From contig CAWDWD010000012.1 in assembly GCA_963805915.1 (NCBI GenBank), positions 62,001 to 126,000 on the forward strand: DNA of 64,000 bases. The letters are read 5' to 3'. The translations under genes and the position numbers were made by a program. Under the pieces are notes generated by a model. It did not search any database. It was not told the DNA's origin and saw only the letters and a list, made by a program, of their open reading frames with translations. This stretch comes from JAEULH01 sp963805915. GTDB lineage: Bacteria; Pseudomonadota; Alphaproteobacteria; Rhodospirillales; Defluviicoccaceae. This document shows positions 1-8,462 of the stretch, one piece after another (the first letter of the stretch is position 1; each line of letters starts with the position of its first letter).

Positions 1-64
1 GCGCCCGGAATTTCGTGGTATCGCTCACCGCCATGATGCCGCAACCGGGGGAGCCGCACCATGA
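1..64 (+). other. Possible 3' end of an upstream gene (hpnC expected)
   Basis: One frame is open from base 2 to a TGA at 62-64 that overlaps the ATG of hpnD as ATGA, a common coupling arrangement. In other hopanoid loci the gene before hpnD is usually hpnC. The roughly 20 residues visible carry no motif I can assign, and a second frame is also open to 71. The identity is therefore inferred from context only. Confidence 0.25.
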
Positions 65-1008
65 AGACTGACACGGCAGGGCTGGCCCACCCGTCGGCCC
101 CGCGCCCGGCGGACGGCGAGGCGCGGGGCGACGATATCGGCGCCCCGGGGGACATGCGCGCCCCGGGGGACATGCGCGCGCGAGTGGAGGCCGTGGTTCG
201 CGCTTCGGGCACGTCGTTCTACTGGGCGATGCGGCTGCTGCCGGCCCATAAACGCGACGCCATGTTCGCGGTCTATGCATTCTGCCGTGAGGTCGACGAT
301 ATCGCCGACGAGCCGGGCGAGATCGCCGACAAGCGCCGCCGTCTGGACGACTGGCGCCAGGTGATCGAAGCGCTTTACCGCGGCAAGCCCACCGCCGCGC
401 TGCCCTTGACCCGGGCGCTTGCCGAGCCGATCCGCGCCTTCGATTTGCGCAAGGAAGACTTTCTTGCGGTCATCGATGGGATGGAGATGGACGCCGCCGA
501 CGCCATTCGTATCGCCGACCGGGCGGAACTGAGCCTTTATTGCGATCGGGTCGCGTGCGCCGTCGGACGGCTGTCGACGCGGATCTTCGGCACCGACGCC
601 GACGAAGGCGATCGGCTTGCCTTCAGCCTCGGCCAGGCGCTTCAACTCACCAACATCCTGCGCGACCTGGGCGAGGACGCCGAGCGCGACCGGCTTTATC
701 TCCCGGCCGATCTGGTGGCGGCCGCCGGGATCGACGCCAACGCCGCGCCCAGGGAGGTTCTCCGCCACCCCGGTCTCGGCCAGGTTTGCGATGCGTTGGC
801 CGAAACGGCCCGGACCCGCTTCGCCGAGGCCCGCGCCATCATCGCGCGCTGCGACCGCGCGAAGGTGCGCCCGGCCGTGGTGATGATGGAAGTCTACGGC
901 CGGACCTTCCGCCGGCTTATGGAGAGGGGCTGGCGGCGGTGGGCCGAGCCGGTCTCGGTGCCTTCGGGCGAAAAGCTGTGGATCGCGCTGCGTCACGGGT
1001 TCTGGTGA
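61..1008 (+). CDS. hpnD: Presqualene diphosphate synthase HpnD
   Basis: Squalene/phytoene synthase family enzyme that condenses two farnesyl diphosphates to presqualene diphosphate, an early step of the HpnC/D/E route to squalene. The first Asp-rich motif (REVDDIADE) lies near residues 76-84. The second (RDLGEDAERDRLYLP) lies near residues 200-216. The body matches the family from the segment RVEAVVRASGTSFYWAMRLL onward. The first 40 residues are a low-complexity extension containing an 18-bp duplication, so translation may instead start at the ATG at 154 or 172. The stop abuts the GTG start of hpnE, so the two are very probably one operon. Confidence 0.93.
   Translation: MKTDTAGLAHPSAPRPADGEARGDDIGAPGDMRAPGDMRARVEAVVRASGTSFYWAMRLLPAHKRDAMFAVYAFCREVDDIADEPGEIADKRRRLDDWRQVIEALYRGKPTAALPLTRALAEPIRAFDLRKEDFLAVIDGMEMDAADAIRIADRAELSLYCDRVACAVGRLSTRIFGTDADEGDRLAFSLGQALQLTNILRDLGEDAERDRLYLPADLVAAAGIDANAAPREVLRHPGLGQVCDALAETARTRFAEARAIIARCDRAKVRPAVVMMEVYGRTFRRLMERGWRRWAEPVSVPSGEKLWIALRHGFW
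141..176 (+). repeat. 18-bp tandem duplication in the hpnD N-terminus
   Basis: Two perfect copies of CGCCCCGGGGGACATGCG lie at 141-158 and 159-176. Each carries an in-frame ATG, giving the protein repeat APGDMR. The duplication stays in frame. Confidence 0.9.
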
Positions 1009-2286
1009 GTGGCGGACAGCGCTTATTCCGGCCGCGTTTACGTCGTCGGCGCCGGGCTCTCCGGTCTCGCCGCGGCCGTCGCCCTGGCCGGACGGGGGCG
1101 CGCCGTCACCGTATTCGAGGCGGCCGGCCATGCCGGCGGCCGCTGCCGGTCCTATCATGACGCGACCCTCGACCGGCGGATCGACAACGGCAATCACCTT
1201 ATTCTCAGCGGCAACACCGCGATCGTCCATTACCTTCGCGAGATCGGAACCGGTGGCGGGCTCGGCGGGCCGGCGCGCGCCGAGTTTCCTTTTTTCGACC
1301 TACGCACCGGTCAACGCTGGACCGTTCGGCCCAACGCTGGGCCGATCCCCTGGTGGATGCTCGCGCCCTCGCGCCGAGTTCCGGAGACGACGCCGCTCGA
1401 TTATCTCAAGGCACTCCGCCTTGCCCGCGCCAAACCGACGGCGAGCGTCAGCGAATGCCTCGGCGGCGACGGACCCGCGTTTGCGCGGTTCTGGGGGCCG
1501 CTCGCGGTCTCTGTGCTTAATACCGCGGCCGAGGAAGCCGCGGCGGCGCTGTTGTGGCCGGTCGTCCGCGAGACCTTCCTGCGCGGCGAGGCGGCATGCC
1601 GGCCGCGAATGGCCGCGGTCGGGTTGAGTGAGTGCTTCATCGATCCGGCGCTGGCTTACCTCGATCGCGCCGGGGCGCCGGTTCGCCTGCATCATCGGCT
1701 GCGCCGGTTCGACTTCGTCGCGGACCGTGTCGCCGGACTTCACTTCGGCGGCGGCGAGGCCGTCGCCATCGGCGCCGGCGACGCCGTGATCATGGCGCTG
1801 CCTCCGACGGTCGCCGGCGGCCTTCTTCCCCGGCTCGAGGTGCCGCGATCCACCCGGGCCATCGTCAACGGCCACTTCCTTCTGCCCAGTCCGGTCGACG
1901 GCGTGTCGCTCGTGGGCCTCATCGGCGGCGTCTGCCACTGGCTGTTTCTGCGCGGCGATGTCGCCTCGGTGACGGTCAGCGCGGCCGACGATCTTTGCGA
2001 CCAGCCGAGCGACGTCCTCGCCGCGACCATGTGGACGGAGATCGCCCGTGTTCTCGATGTGCCGGTCGGGCCGCCGCCGGCCCATAGGATCGTCAAGGAA
2101 AAGAGGGCGACGTTCGCGCAAACGCCGGAGGAGATCGCACGGCGGCCGGGCACGCGGACGGCCTTCGCCAACGTCTTTCTCGCCGGCGACTGGACCGACA
2201 CCGGATTGCCGGCCACCCTGGAGGGAAGCGTGCGTTCGGGCAACACGGCCGCCGAAGCCGTCGCGCGAATGTGGACAAGCCCTTGA
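1009..2286 (+). CDS. hpnE: Hydroxysqualene dehydroxylase HpnE
   Basis: FAD-dependent amine-oxidase-fold enzyme that reduces hydroxysqualene to squalene after HpnD and HpnC. The N-terminal dinucleotide-binding motif VVGAGLSGLAAA is at about residues 11-22, followed by an acidic strand end (VTVFEA). The C-terminal FAD-binding stretch FLAGDWTDTGLPATLEGS is also present. Length (425 aa) is normal for HpnE. It starts with GTG directly after the hpnD stop, with no spacer, which indicates translational coupling. Confidence 0.93.
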   Translation: MADSAYSGRVYVVGAGLSGLAAAVALAGRGRAVTVFEAAGHAGGRCRSYHDATLDRRIDNGNHLILSGNTAIVHYLREIGTGGGLGGPARAEFPFFDLRTGQRWTVRPNAGPIPWWMLAPSRRVPETTPLDYLKALRLARAKPTASVSECLGGDGPAFARFWGPLAVSVLNTAAEEAAAALLWPVVRETFLRGEAACRPRMAAVGLSECFIDPALAYLDRAGAPVRLHHRLRRFDFVADRVAGLHFGGGEAVAIGAGDAVIMALPPTVAGGLLPRLEVPRSTRAIVNGHFLLPSPVDGVSLVGLIGGVCHWLFLRGDVASVTVSAADDLCDQPSDVLAATMWTEIARVLDVPVGPPPAHRIVKEKRATFAQTPEEIARRPGTRTAFANVFLAGDWTDTGLPATLEGSVRSGNTAAEAVARMWTSP

Positions 2287-2312
2287 CAAAACTCCGCTTT
2301 AAAGACGAATAA
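2283..2312 (+). promoter_or_regulatory. Possible sigma-70-type promoter for shc
   Basis: A perfect TTGACA at 2283-2288 overlaps the hpnE stop codon. About 17 bp downstream is an AT-rich stretch (CGAATAACAAAC) in an otherwise GC-rich region, and the 100-bp gap to shc is the largest in the hpnD-hpnG run. The -10 match is weak. Confidence 0.3.
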
Positions 2313-2388
2313 CAAACATTAGCGATACCTGAGTGACAGCGGCGGATGACAAAGCGCGCTCACTCTGGCCCGGTCTAGGGGAGACAGC

Positions 2389-4362
2389 ATGGGATATGAA
2401 CGCTCAAGCGCCGCGCTTCGCGGAGCGGTCAGCGCGGCGGCGCCGGATGAACTGAGCCGGGACACTCTCGCCGAGACGATCGACGAGGCGGGCAAATGGC
2501 TCGCCGCCAGTCAGGCCGGCGATGGCCACTGGGTCTTTGAGCTGGAGGCGGACGTGACGATCCCCGCCGAGTACATTCTGCTCAATCATTTCCTTGGCGA
2601 GATCAACGACGACATCGAGACGAAGCTCGCCGTCTACGTGCGCCGCATCCAAGGCAAGCACGGCGGCTGGCCACTCTTCCACGACGGCGACTTCGACATG
2701 AGCGCGAGCGTCAAGGCCTACTACGCGCTCAAGCTGGTCGGCGATGCGCCGAGCGCGCCTCACATGCGCCGGGCCCGCGAGGCCATCCTCGCCGATGGCG
2801 GCGCGGCCAAGGCCAATGTCTTCACCCGGATCGCGCTGGCGCTCTTCGGCCAGGTGCCGTGGCGCGCCGTGCCGCTGATTCGCGTCGAGAGCATGCTGCT
2901 GCCGCGCTGGGGGCTCTTCCACGTCGACAAGGTCTCCTACTGGTCGCGTACCGTGATGGTGCCGCTGTTCGTGCTGGCGGCATTGAAGCCGCGCGCCCGC
3001 AATCCGCGCGGCGTCGACATCCGCGAGCTGTTCACCGTGCCGCCGAAGGAACACGGCAATTATCTGCACAATCCGACCGGGCATTGGCTCGGCGACGTCT
3101 TTCTCACGCTCGACCGGATCGGCCGCGTCGTCGAACCGTTGTTTCCGCGCTGGCTGGAGCGCAAGGCGATCGACAAGGCGATGGCGTTCGTCACCGACCG
3201 GCTGAACGGCGAGGATGGCCTCGGCGCCATCTTCCCGGCAATGGCCAACGCGGTGATGGCGCTTCACGCATTGGGACGCGACGGCGACGATCCGGACTAT
3301 GTCATGGCGCGGCGCGCCATCGACAAGCTGCTGGTGTTCAACAACGGCCACGCCTACTGCCAGCCGTGCCTGTCGCCGGTCTGGGATACGGCGCTGGCGC
3401 TGCATGCGATGCTCGAAGCCGGCGTCGATCGCGACGATCCGGTTGTCGCCAAGGCCTGTAGCTGGTTGCGCGGCCGGCAGATTCTCGAAGTCCGTGGCGA
3501 CTACGTCAGCAAGCGGCCGCGGCTTCGCCCGGGCGGTTGGGCATTCCAGTACTGGAATGACTACTACCCGGACGTCGACGACACCGCCGTCGTCGTCATG
3601 GCCCTGCATCGCGCCGACGATCGGACCAACCGCGAGGCCATCGAGCGCGGCGCCGAGTGGACCGTCGGGATGCAGAGCCGCAACGGCGGCTGGGGCGCGT
3701 TCGACGCCGAGAACGAGTATTTCTTCCTGCAGAACATCCCGTTCGCCGACCACGGGGCGCTGCTCGATCCGCCCACGGCCGACGTTTCGGCGCGCTGCCT
3801 CGGCATGCTCGCCCAGCTCGGCTACCGCCCGGACCATCCGGCGGTGGCGCGCTCGATCGCCTATCTGAAGGACCAGCAGGAAGAAGATGGCTCCTGGTTC
3901 GGCCGCTGGGGGACCAACTACATCTATGGGACGTGGTCGGTGCTGTCGGCGCTGAACGCCATCGGCGAGGACCCGGAGGCTGCGTACATCCGCAAGGCGG
4001 CGGATTGGCTCAAGTCACGTCAGCGCGACGATGGCGGCTGGGGCGAGGACTGCGCGAGTTACTACGCCGATCGCCGTGACGAGGTGAAGGCGAGCACGCC
4101 GTCGCAGACCGCTTGGGCGGCGCTGGCGCTGATGGCCGCGGGCGAGGTTGACAGCCGGGAGGTCAAGAGCGGCATCAACTATCTCCTTGCCGCGCCGCGC
4201 GAGGATGGCCACTGGAATGAGGAACTCTATAACGCCGTCGGTTTCCCCAAGGTGTTCTACCTCCGCTACCACGGCTATAGCGCCTATTTCCCGCTATGGG
4301 CGCTGGCGCGCTACCGCAACCTGACCCAGGGCAACGCCAAGACGACGATGTTCGGCATCTGA
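2389..4362 (+). CDS. shc: Squalene-hopene cyclase
   Basis: Monotopic membrane triterpene cyclase that converts squalene to hopene/hopanol. The catalytic general-acid motif DVDDTA is near residue 394. Several QW-type repeats (for example QAGDGHW near residue 43 and QSRNGGWGAF near residue 427) stabilise the alpha/alpha barrels. The 657-aa length fits bacterial Shc. A good ribosome-binding site (GGGGAGA) precedes the ATG. The stop is immediately followed by the hpnG GTG. Confidence 0.97.
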   Translation: MGYERSSAALRGAVSAAAPDELSRDTLAETIDEAGKWLAASQAGDGHWVFELEADVTIPAEYILLNHFLGEINDDIETKLAVYVRRIQGKHGGWPLFHDGDFDMSASVKAYYALKLVGDAPSAPHMRRAREAILADGGAAKANVFTRIALALFGQVPWRAVPLIRVESMLLPRWGLFHVDKVSYWSRTVMVPLFVLAALKPRARNPRGVDIRELFTVPPKEHGNYLHNPTGHWLGDVFLTLDRIGRVVEPLFPRWLERKAIDKAMAFVTDRLNGEDGLGAIFPAMANAVMALHALGRDGDDPDYVMARRAIDKLLVFNNGHAYCQPCLSPVWDTALALHAMLEAGVDRDDPVVAKACSWLRGRQILEVRGDYVSKRPRLRPGGWAFQYWNDYYPDVDDTAVVVMALHRADDRTNREAIERGAEWTVGMQSRNGGWGAFDAENEYFFLQNIPFADHGALLDPPTADVSARCLGMLAQLGYRPDHPAVARSIAYLKDQQEEDGSWFGRWGTNYIYGTWSVLSALNAIGEDPEAAYIRKAADWLKSRQRDDGGWGEDCASYYADRRDEVKASTPSQTAWAALALMAAGEVDSREVKSGINYLLAAPREDGHWNEELYNAVGFPKVFYLRYHGYSAYFPLWALARYRNLTQGNAKTTMFGI

Positions 4363-5127
4363 GTGCCGGCCGGCGCCATTCCTGTAGTCGGCCAACTCGG
4401 TGGCCAACTCGGCGGCCCACTGGGCGGTCCAATCGGCGGCCCACTGGTTGGCATCGTCACCGGGCTCGCCGGGGAAGCCGCCTGTCTAAAGCAGGATGGG
4501 GCGCGCGTCGCCTGCGCGGGAGCAGACGCGGCCCGCGCTCGGCTCGCGGCCGAGAGGCTGGTCGCAATGGGCTGCGCCGGGCTCGTCAGCTTCGGCTTGG
4601 CCGGCGGGCTTGATCCTGCGTTGCCGGCCGGCTCGCTCGTAATCGCATCCGCTGTTGTCGCGCCGGACGGGACCGCCCACCCGGTCGACGCAACATGGCG
4701 TAACCGGCTGGTCTCGCGCCTTGGCGAGCGCCGGGGCGAGCGCTTGCTCATCGCCACCGGACCGATCGCCGGTTCCGTCGCCGCCGTCGGCGATCCTCGG
4801 GAAAAGCGCGCGCTGTTCGCGCGGGCCGGCGCGGTGGCCGTTGATATGGAGAGCTTGGCTGTGGCCGAGGTCGCGCGCGACCATGCGCTGCCGCTGCTCG
4901 TCGTCCGCGCGATCGCCGATCCGGCCACGCGCCGGGTGCCGGCATGGCTCGACGGCGCGATCAATCCCGCCGGCCGACCGCGCGTGGCGGCGGTTCTCGC
5001 CGGGCTCGCCGCCCATCCCGGCGATATCACCGCCCTATGCCGTCTCGGCGCGGACGCGCGGCGCGGAATGGCGGCTTTAAGCGGCGTCGCTGCGCTCGCG
5101 AGCCCGCTCTTTTGCTTCAACGCTTAG
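4363..5127 (+). CDS. hpnG: Adenosylhopane phosphorylase/nucleosidase HpnG
   Basis: PNP/UDP phosphorylase superfamily protein. In characterised systems HpnG removes adenine from adenosylhopane to give the ribosyl/phosphoribosyl hopane precursor of bacteriohopanetetrol. The family core starts at GIVTGLAGEAACL (about residue 29). Later landmarks are GLAGGLDPALPAGSLVI and the substrate-binding region VDMESLAVAEVA. The GTG start touches the shc TGA. Residues 1-28 are an unusual Gly-rich extension made by a 12-bp tandem repeat. The 3' end overlaps the convergent hpnH gene by 51 bp. Confidence 0.9.
   Translation: MPAGAIPVVGQLGGQLGGPLGGPIGGPLVGIVTGLAGEAACLKQDGARVACAGADAARARLAAERLVAMGCAGLVSFGLAGGLDPALPAGSLVIASAVVAPDGTAHPVDATWRNRLVSRLGERRGERLLIATGPIAGSVAAVGDPREKRALFARAGAVAVDMESLAVAEVARDHALPLLVVRAIADPATRRVPAWLDGAINPAGRPRVAAVLAGLAAHPGDITALCRLGADARRGMAALSGVAALASPLFCFNA
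4390..4449 (+). repeat. 12-bp coding tandem repeat at the hpnG 5' end
   Basis: Five diverged copies of a 12-bp unit of the type GGCCAACTCGGT encode QLGG/PLGG/PIGG tetrapeptides. They lie between the GTG start and the conserved domain. No alternative ATG/GTG/TTG start is visible after the repeat and before the domain. Confidence 0.85.
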
Positions 5128-6216
5128 CTGCTTGACCAGTCCGTCGAAGACGAATTCCGCCGGCCGCTGATTGTCCATCGAGATCTCCGGTGCCATCGGA
5201 CCGTCGATCCGTGGCCCGCGCAACGCCACCTTGAGCGCCGCCCAGGGTCTGGCGACGGTATCGTTAACCGCCGTCGCCTCATAGCCGCAGTGGACCATGC
5301 AGTCGGCGCACTTCTCGTAGTTGCCGGTGCCGTACAGCTCCCAGGCGGTCTCTTCCATCAGCTCACGGAAGGTCGAGACGTAGCCCTCGGACAGGAGATA
5401 GCACGGCCGCTGCCAGCCGAACACATTGCGCGTCGGGTTGCCCCACGGCGTGCAGCGGTAGTCCTGGTTGCCGGCGAGGAAATCCATGAACAGCGACGAC
5501 TGGCTGAACCGCCACTTGGCCTTGCCGCGGCGCTTGAAGATATCGCGAAAGAGCTGCTTGGTCTTGGTCCTGTTGAGGAAGTGCGCCTGATCGGGCGCGC
5601 GCTCGTAGGCATAGCCGGGCGAGACCGTGATGCCTTCGACATCGAGCTCGTAGGTACAGAAATCGAAAAAAGCGGCGATCTCGTCGGGACCCATCTGGTC
5701 GAACAGCGTGCAATTGACGTTGACGCGGAAGCCTTCCGCCCTGGCCTTCTTGATGCCCGCGACGGCGCGCCGGAAGGTGCCCGGCTGGTTGACCGAGCGG
5801 TCGTGATGGGCCTCCAGCCCGTCGAGATGGACGGAGAAGGTCAGGTACTTGCTCGGCTTGAACAGGTGCAGCTTTTTCTCAAGCAAAAGCCCGTTGGTGC
5901 ACAGGTAGACGAACTTCTTGCGGGCGGTGATCCCCGCGACGATCTTGTCCATTTCCTTGTGCAGAAGCGGCTCGCCACCGGGGATGGAGACCACCGGGGC
6001 GCCGCACTCGTCGACCGCGTCGAGGCAGTCCTCGACGCTCAGGCGCTTGTTGAGAATGCTGTCTTCGTAGTCGATCTTGCCGCAGCCGGGACACGCCAGG
6101 TTGCAGCGAAACAGCGGCTCCAGCATCAGCACCAGAGGGTACTTTTTCGTGCCGCTCAGTTTCTGGCGGAAAATGTACGCGCCGACACGAGCCTGTTGAA
6201 TGAGGGGGACACCCAC
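5077..6216 (-). CDS. hpnH: Adenosyl-hopene transferase HpnH (radical SAM)
   Basis: Radical-SAM enzyme that adds the 5'-deoxyadenosyl group to diploptene, the first step of hopanoid side-chain elongation. The [4Fe-4S]-binding CxxxCxxC motif is CNLACPGC (Cys 38, 42 and 45). It is followed by the SAM-binding GGEPLL motif. Further Cys residues near the C-terminus (CADCMVHCGYEA) match the SPASM-like region of HpnH. At 379 aa it is of normal length. It converges on hpnG with a 51-bp tail-to-tail overlap and lies downstream of ispH on the same strand. Confidence 0.95.
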   Translation of the reverse strand: MGVPLIQQARVGAYIFRQKLSGTKKYPLVLMLEPLFRCNLACPGCGKIDYEDSILNKRLSVEDCLDAVDECGAPVVSIPGGEPLLHKEMDKIVAGITARKKFVYLCTNGLLLEKKLHLFKPSKYLTFSVHLDGLEAHHDRSVNQPGTFRRAVAGIKKARAEGFRVNVNCTLFDQMGPDEIAAFFDFCTYELDVEGITVSPGYAYERAPDQAHFLNRTKTKQLFRDIFKRRGKAKWRFSQSSLFMDFLAGNQDYRCTPWGNPTRNVFGWQRPCYLLSEGYVSTFRELMEETAWELYGTGNYEKCADCMVHCGYEATAVNDTVARPWAALKVALRGPRIDGPMAPEISMDNQRPAEFVFDGLVKQLSVEAKERARERSDAA

Positions 6217-6257
6217 ACCAGGATCCTTTTCTACCGTGAATTGGGAACGGTCGCTCT

Positions 6258-7229
6258 TTAGCCCGTTGCCGCTACCGGAGCAAGCTGGCTCGGCAGCTTG
6301 AACTGCATATGCTCCTCGGTGCCGACCAGCTGCTCGACGCGCACGTCGCCGAACTCGCCGAGCCGGGCGATGAGTTCCTGGACCAGCTGCTCAGGCGCCG
6401 AGGCGCCGGCGGTGACGCCGATCCTGCTGACGCCGTCGAGCCAGCTCGGCTCAAGGCAGCTGGCGTCGTCGATCAAGTAGCTGGGCACGCCGATGTCGCG
6501 GCCGATCTCGCGCAAGCGATTCGAATTCGAGCTGTTGCGCGCGCCGACCACCAAGATCAGCTCAACCCGGCAGGCAAGCTCGCGAACCGCCTGCTGACGA
6601 TTCTGCGTCGCGTAGCAGATGTCGTTGACGTCGGGGCCCTTGATCGCCGGGAACCTCGCCCTGAGCGCGTCAATGATCTCGCGGGTATCGTCGACGCTCA
6701 ACGTCGTCTGGGTCACGTAGGCGACGTTGCCGGGGTCGCGCACGGCAAGTCCGGAAACATCGGCCGCGCGCGAGACCAGATGGACCCCGCCGGGGATCCG
6801 CCCCATGGTGCCCTCGACCTCGGGATGGCCGGCGTGGCCGATCAGGATGACCTCGCGGCCCTTGCGGGCTTGATTGCGGCCCTCCTTGTGAACCTTGGTC
6901 ACGAGCGGGCAGGTCGCGTCGATGACCGGAAGCTCGCGTACGCGCGCCTCGTCCTCGACCGAGGTGGCAACGCCGTGCGCGCTGAACACGGTCACCGCGC
7001 CGGCCGGAATCTCGCTCAGCTCCTCGACGAACACCGCGCCCTTGGCGCGCAGCGTCTCGACGACGTGCTTGTTGTGGACGATCTCGTGGCGCACGTACAC
7101 GGGCGGCCCGTAGATGTCGAGCGCGCGCTCGACGATCTCGATCGCCCGTTCGACCCCGGCGCAGAAGCCCCGCGGCTTGGCGAGGAGGACCTGCAAAGGC
7201 CGCTTGCCCGAACTGGTCACAACAATCAT
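6258..7229 (-). CDS. ispH: 4-hydroxy-3-methylbut-2-enyl diphosphate reductase IspH
   Basis: Last enzyme of the MEP pathway, giving IPP and DMAPP. The three conserved cluster cysteines are visible in RGFCAGVERAIE, DATCPLVTKVH and DICYATQNRQ. The AHG motif (SAHGVATSV) is also present. Length is 323 aa. AGGGAG lies just before the ATG. Its place between hpnH and hpnA links precursor supply to hopanoid synthesis, and it is probably co-transcribed with hpnH (41 bp apart). Confidence 0.96.
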   Translation of the reverse strand: MIVVTSSGKRPLQVLLAKPRGFCAGVERAIEIVERALDIYGPPVYVRHEIVHNKHVVETLRAKGAVFVEELSEIPAGAVTVFSAHGVATSVEDEARVRELPVIDATCPLVTKVHKEGRNQARKGREVILIGHAGHPEVEGTMGRIPGGVHLVSRAADVSGLAVRDPGNVAYVTQTTLSVDDTREIIDALRARFPAIKGPDVNDICYATQNRQQAVRELACRVELILVVGARNSSNSNRLREIGRDIGVPSYLIDDASCLEPSWLDGVSRIGVTAGASAPEQLVQELIARLGEFGDVRVEQLVGTEEHMQFKLPSQLAPVAATG

Positions 7230-7391
7230 TCTCCCTGGCCGTTACGGCGAAAGGTCCGCTGAAGATAGGTGCCTTTGCGAGACGAGGAAAGGCCGATAAA
7301 ACCACTGCCCGGGAGTGGTCATATTTCGGTCACTTCTCGGGTCAACACGCACGGGGGCGGAAAAACGATTGAGCGTGACGGAAATGATGAA

Positions 7392-8375
7392 ATGATGCTT
7401 GTGACTGGCGCCTCGGGCTTTGTCGGCGCGGCGGTTGCGCGCCGCCTGCTCACGGCCGGGCGGCCGGTCCGGGTTCTGATCCGCGGCGGCAGCGACCGGA
7501 CCAACCTCGCGGGCCTCGACGTCGAGATCGTCATCGGTGATCTGACCGACGCGGATTCGCTACACCAGGCCGTGCGCGGCTGCGCCGGGGTTTTTCACGT
7601 CGCCGCCGATTATCGCTTGTGGGTTCGCGATCCGGCGGCGATGTTCGCCGCCAATATCGACGGCACCCGCGCCTTGATGCGGGCCGCGCTGGACGTGGGC
7701 GTCGAACGCATCGTCTACACCAGCAGCGTGGCGACGCTTGGGATTCGTCCCAACGACGTCGCCGACGAGGACACCCCGGTGGCCTTCGCCGGCATGATCG
7801 GGCCCTACAAGCAATCCAAGTTCCTGGCCGAGGTCGAGGTCCGCCGGATGGTCGCCGAGGACGGCCTGCCCGCCGTCATCGTCAACCCGTCGACCCCGGT
7901 CGGTCCCGGCGATATCAAGCCGACGCCGACGGGGCGGATGATCGTCGAGGCGGCGTCGGGGCGGATGCCCGCCTTTGTCGATACCGGCCTCAACATCGTT
8001 CACGTCGAAGACGTCGCCGCCGGCCATGTCCTGGCCTTCGAGCGCGGCGCCATCGGCGAGTGCTACATCCTCGGCGGCGAGGACATGACGCTGGCCGCGA
8101 TCCTCGCCGAGATCGCCCGGCTGAGCGGGCGCAAGCCGCCGCGGATCAAACTGCCCCACGGCGCGGTCATGCCGCTCGCGTACGCGGCTGAAGCCTGGTG
8201 CCGGATGCGCGGCGGCGAGCCGTTCGCCACGGTTGACGGGGTCAAGATGGCGCGCAAGCGGATGTTCTTTTCCAGCGCCAAGGCGCGCGACCAGCTCGGC
8301 TACCGCTCGCGCCCGGCGCGCGACGCACTGGCCGACGCCATCGCGGACTTTCGCCGGCGCGGGTTGTGCCCTTAA
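7392..8375 (+). CDS. hpnA: Hopanoid-associated sugar epimerase HpnA
   Basis: Extended short-chain dehydrogenase/epimerase. The Rossmann motif TGASGFVGAAVA is at about residues 5-16. The catalytic pattern is Ser-x24-YKQSK (SSVATLG followed by GPYKQSKF). HpnA is linked by locus to hopanoid side-chain modification, but its substrate is not settled. I place the start at the ATG at 7392 (or 7395), because this gives 327 aa and puts the Rossmann motif at the N-terminus. An upstream GTG frame from 7269 would add 41 uncharacteristic residues. It is divergent from ispH. Confidence 0.88.
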   Translation: MMLVTGASGFVGAAVARRLLTAGRPVRVLIRGGSDRTNLAGLDVEIVIGDLTDADSLHQAVRGCAGVFHVAADYRLWVRDPAAMFAANIDGTRALMRAALDVGVERIVYTSSVATLGIRPNDVADEDTPVAFAGMIGPYKQSKFLAEVEVRRMVAEDGLPAVIVNPSTPVGPGDIKPTPTGRMIVEAASGRMPAFVDTGLNIVHVEDVAAGHVLAFERGAIGECYILGGEDMTLAAILAEIARLSGRKPPRIKLPHGAVMPLAYAAEAWCRMRGGEPFATVDGVKMARKRMFFSSAKARDQLGYRSRPARDALADAIADFRRRGLCP

Positions 8376-8462
8376 GATGCGTTTTGTTGACGAAGGCCGC
8401 GCGGGGCGCAAAGGGCCGCGTGGGGCCGCGAAGGGCGCGGGTGAGGCGAAGGCGGGGCGGTC

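Noticed and set aside
7269..7391. GTG start for hpnA at 7269
   Set aside because: Adds 41 residues before the Rossmann motif that family members lack; the ATG pair at 7392/7395 gives the normal length.
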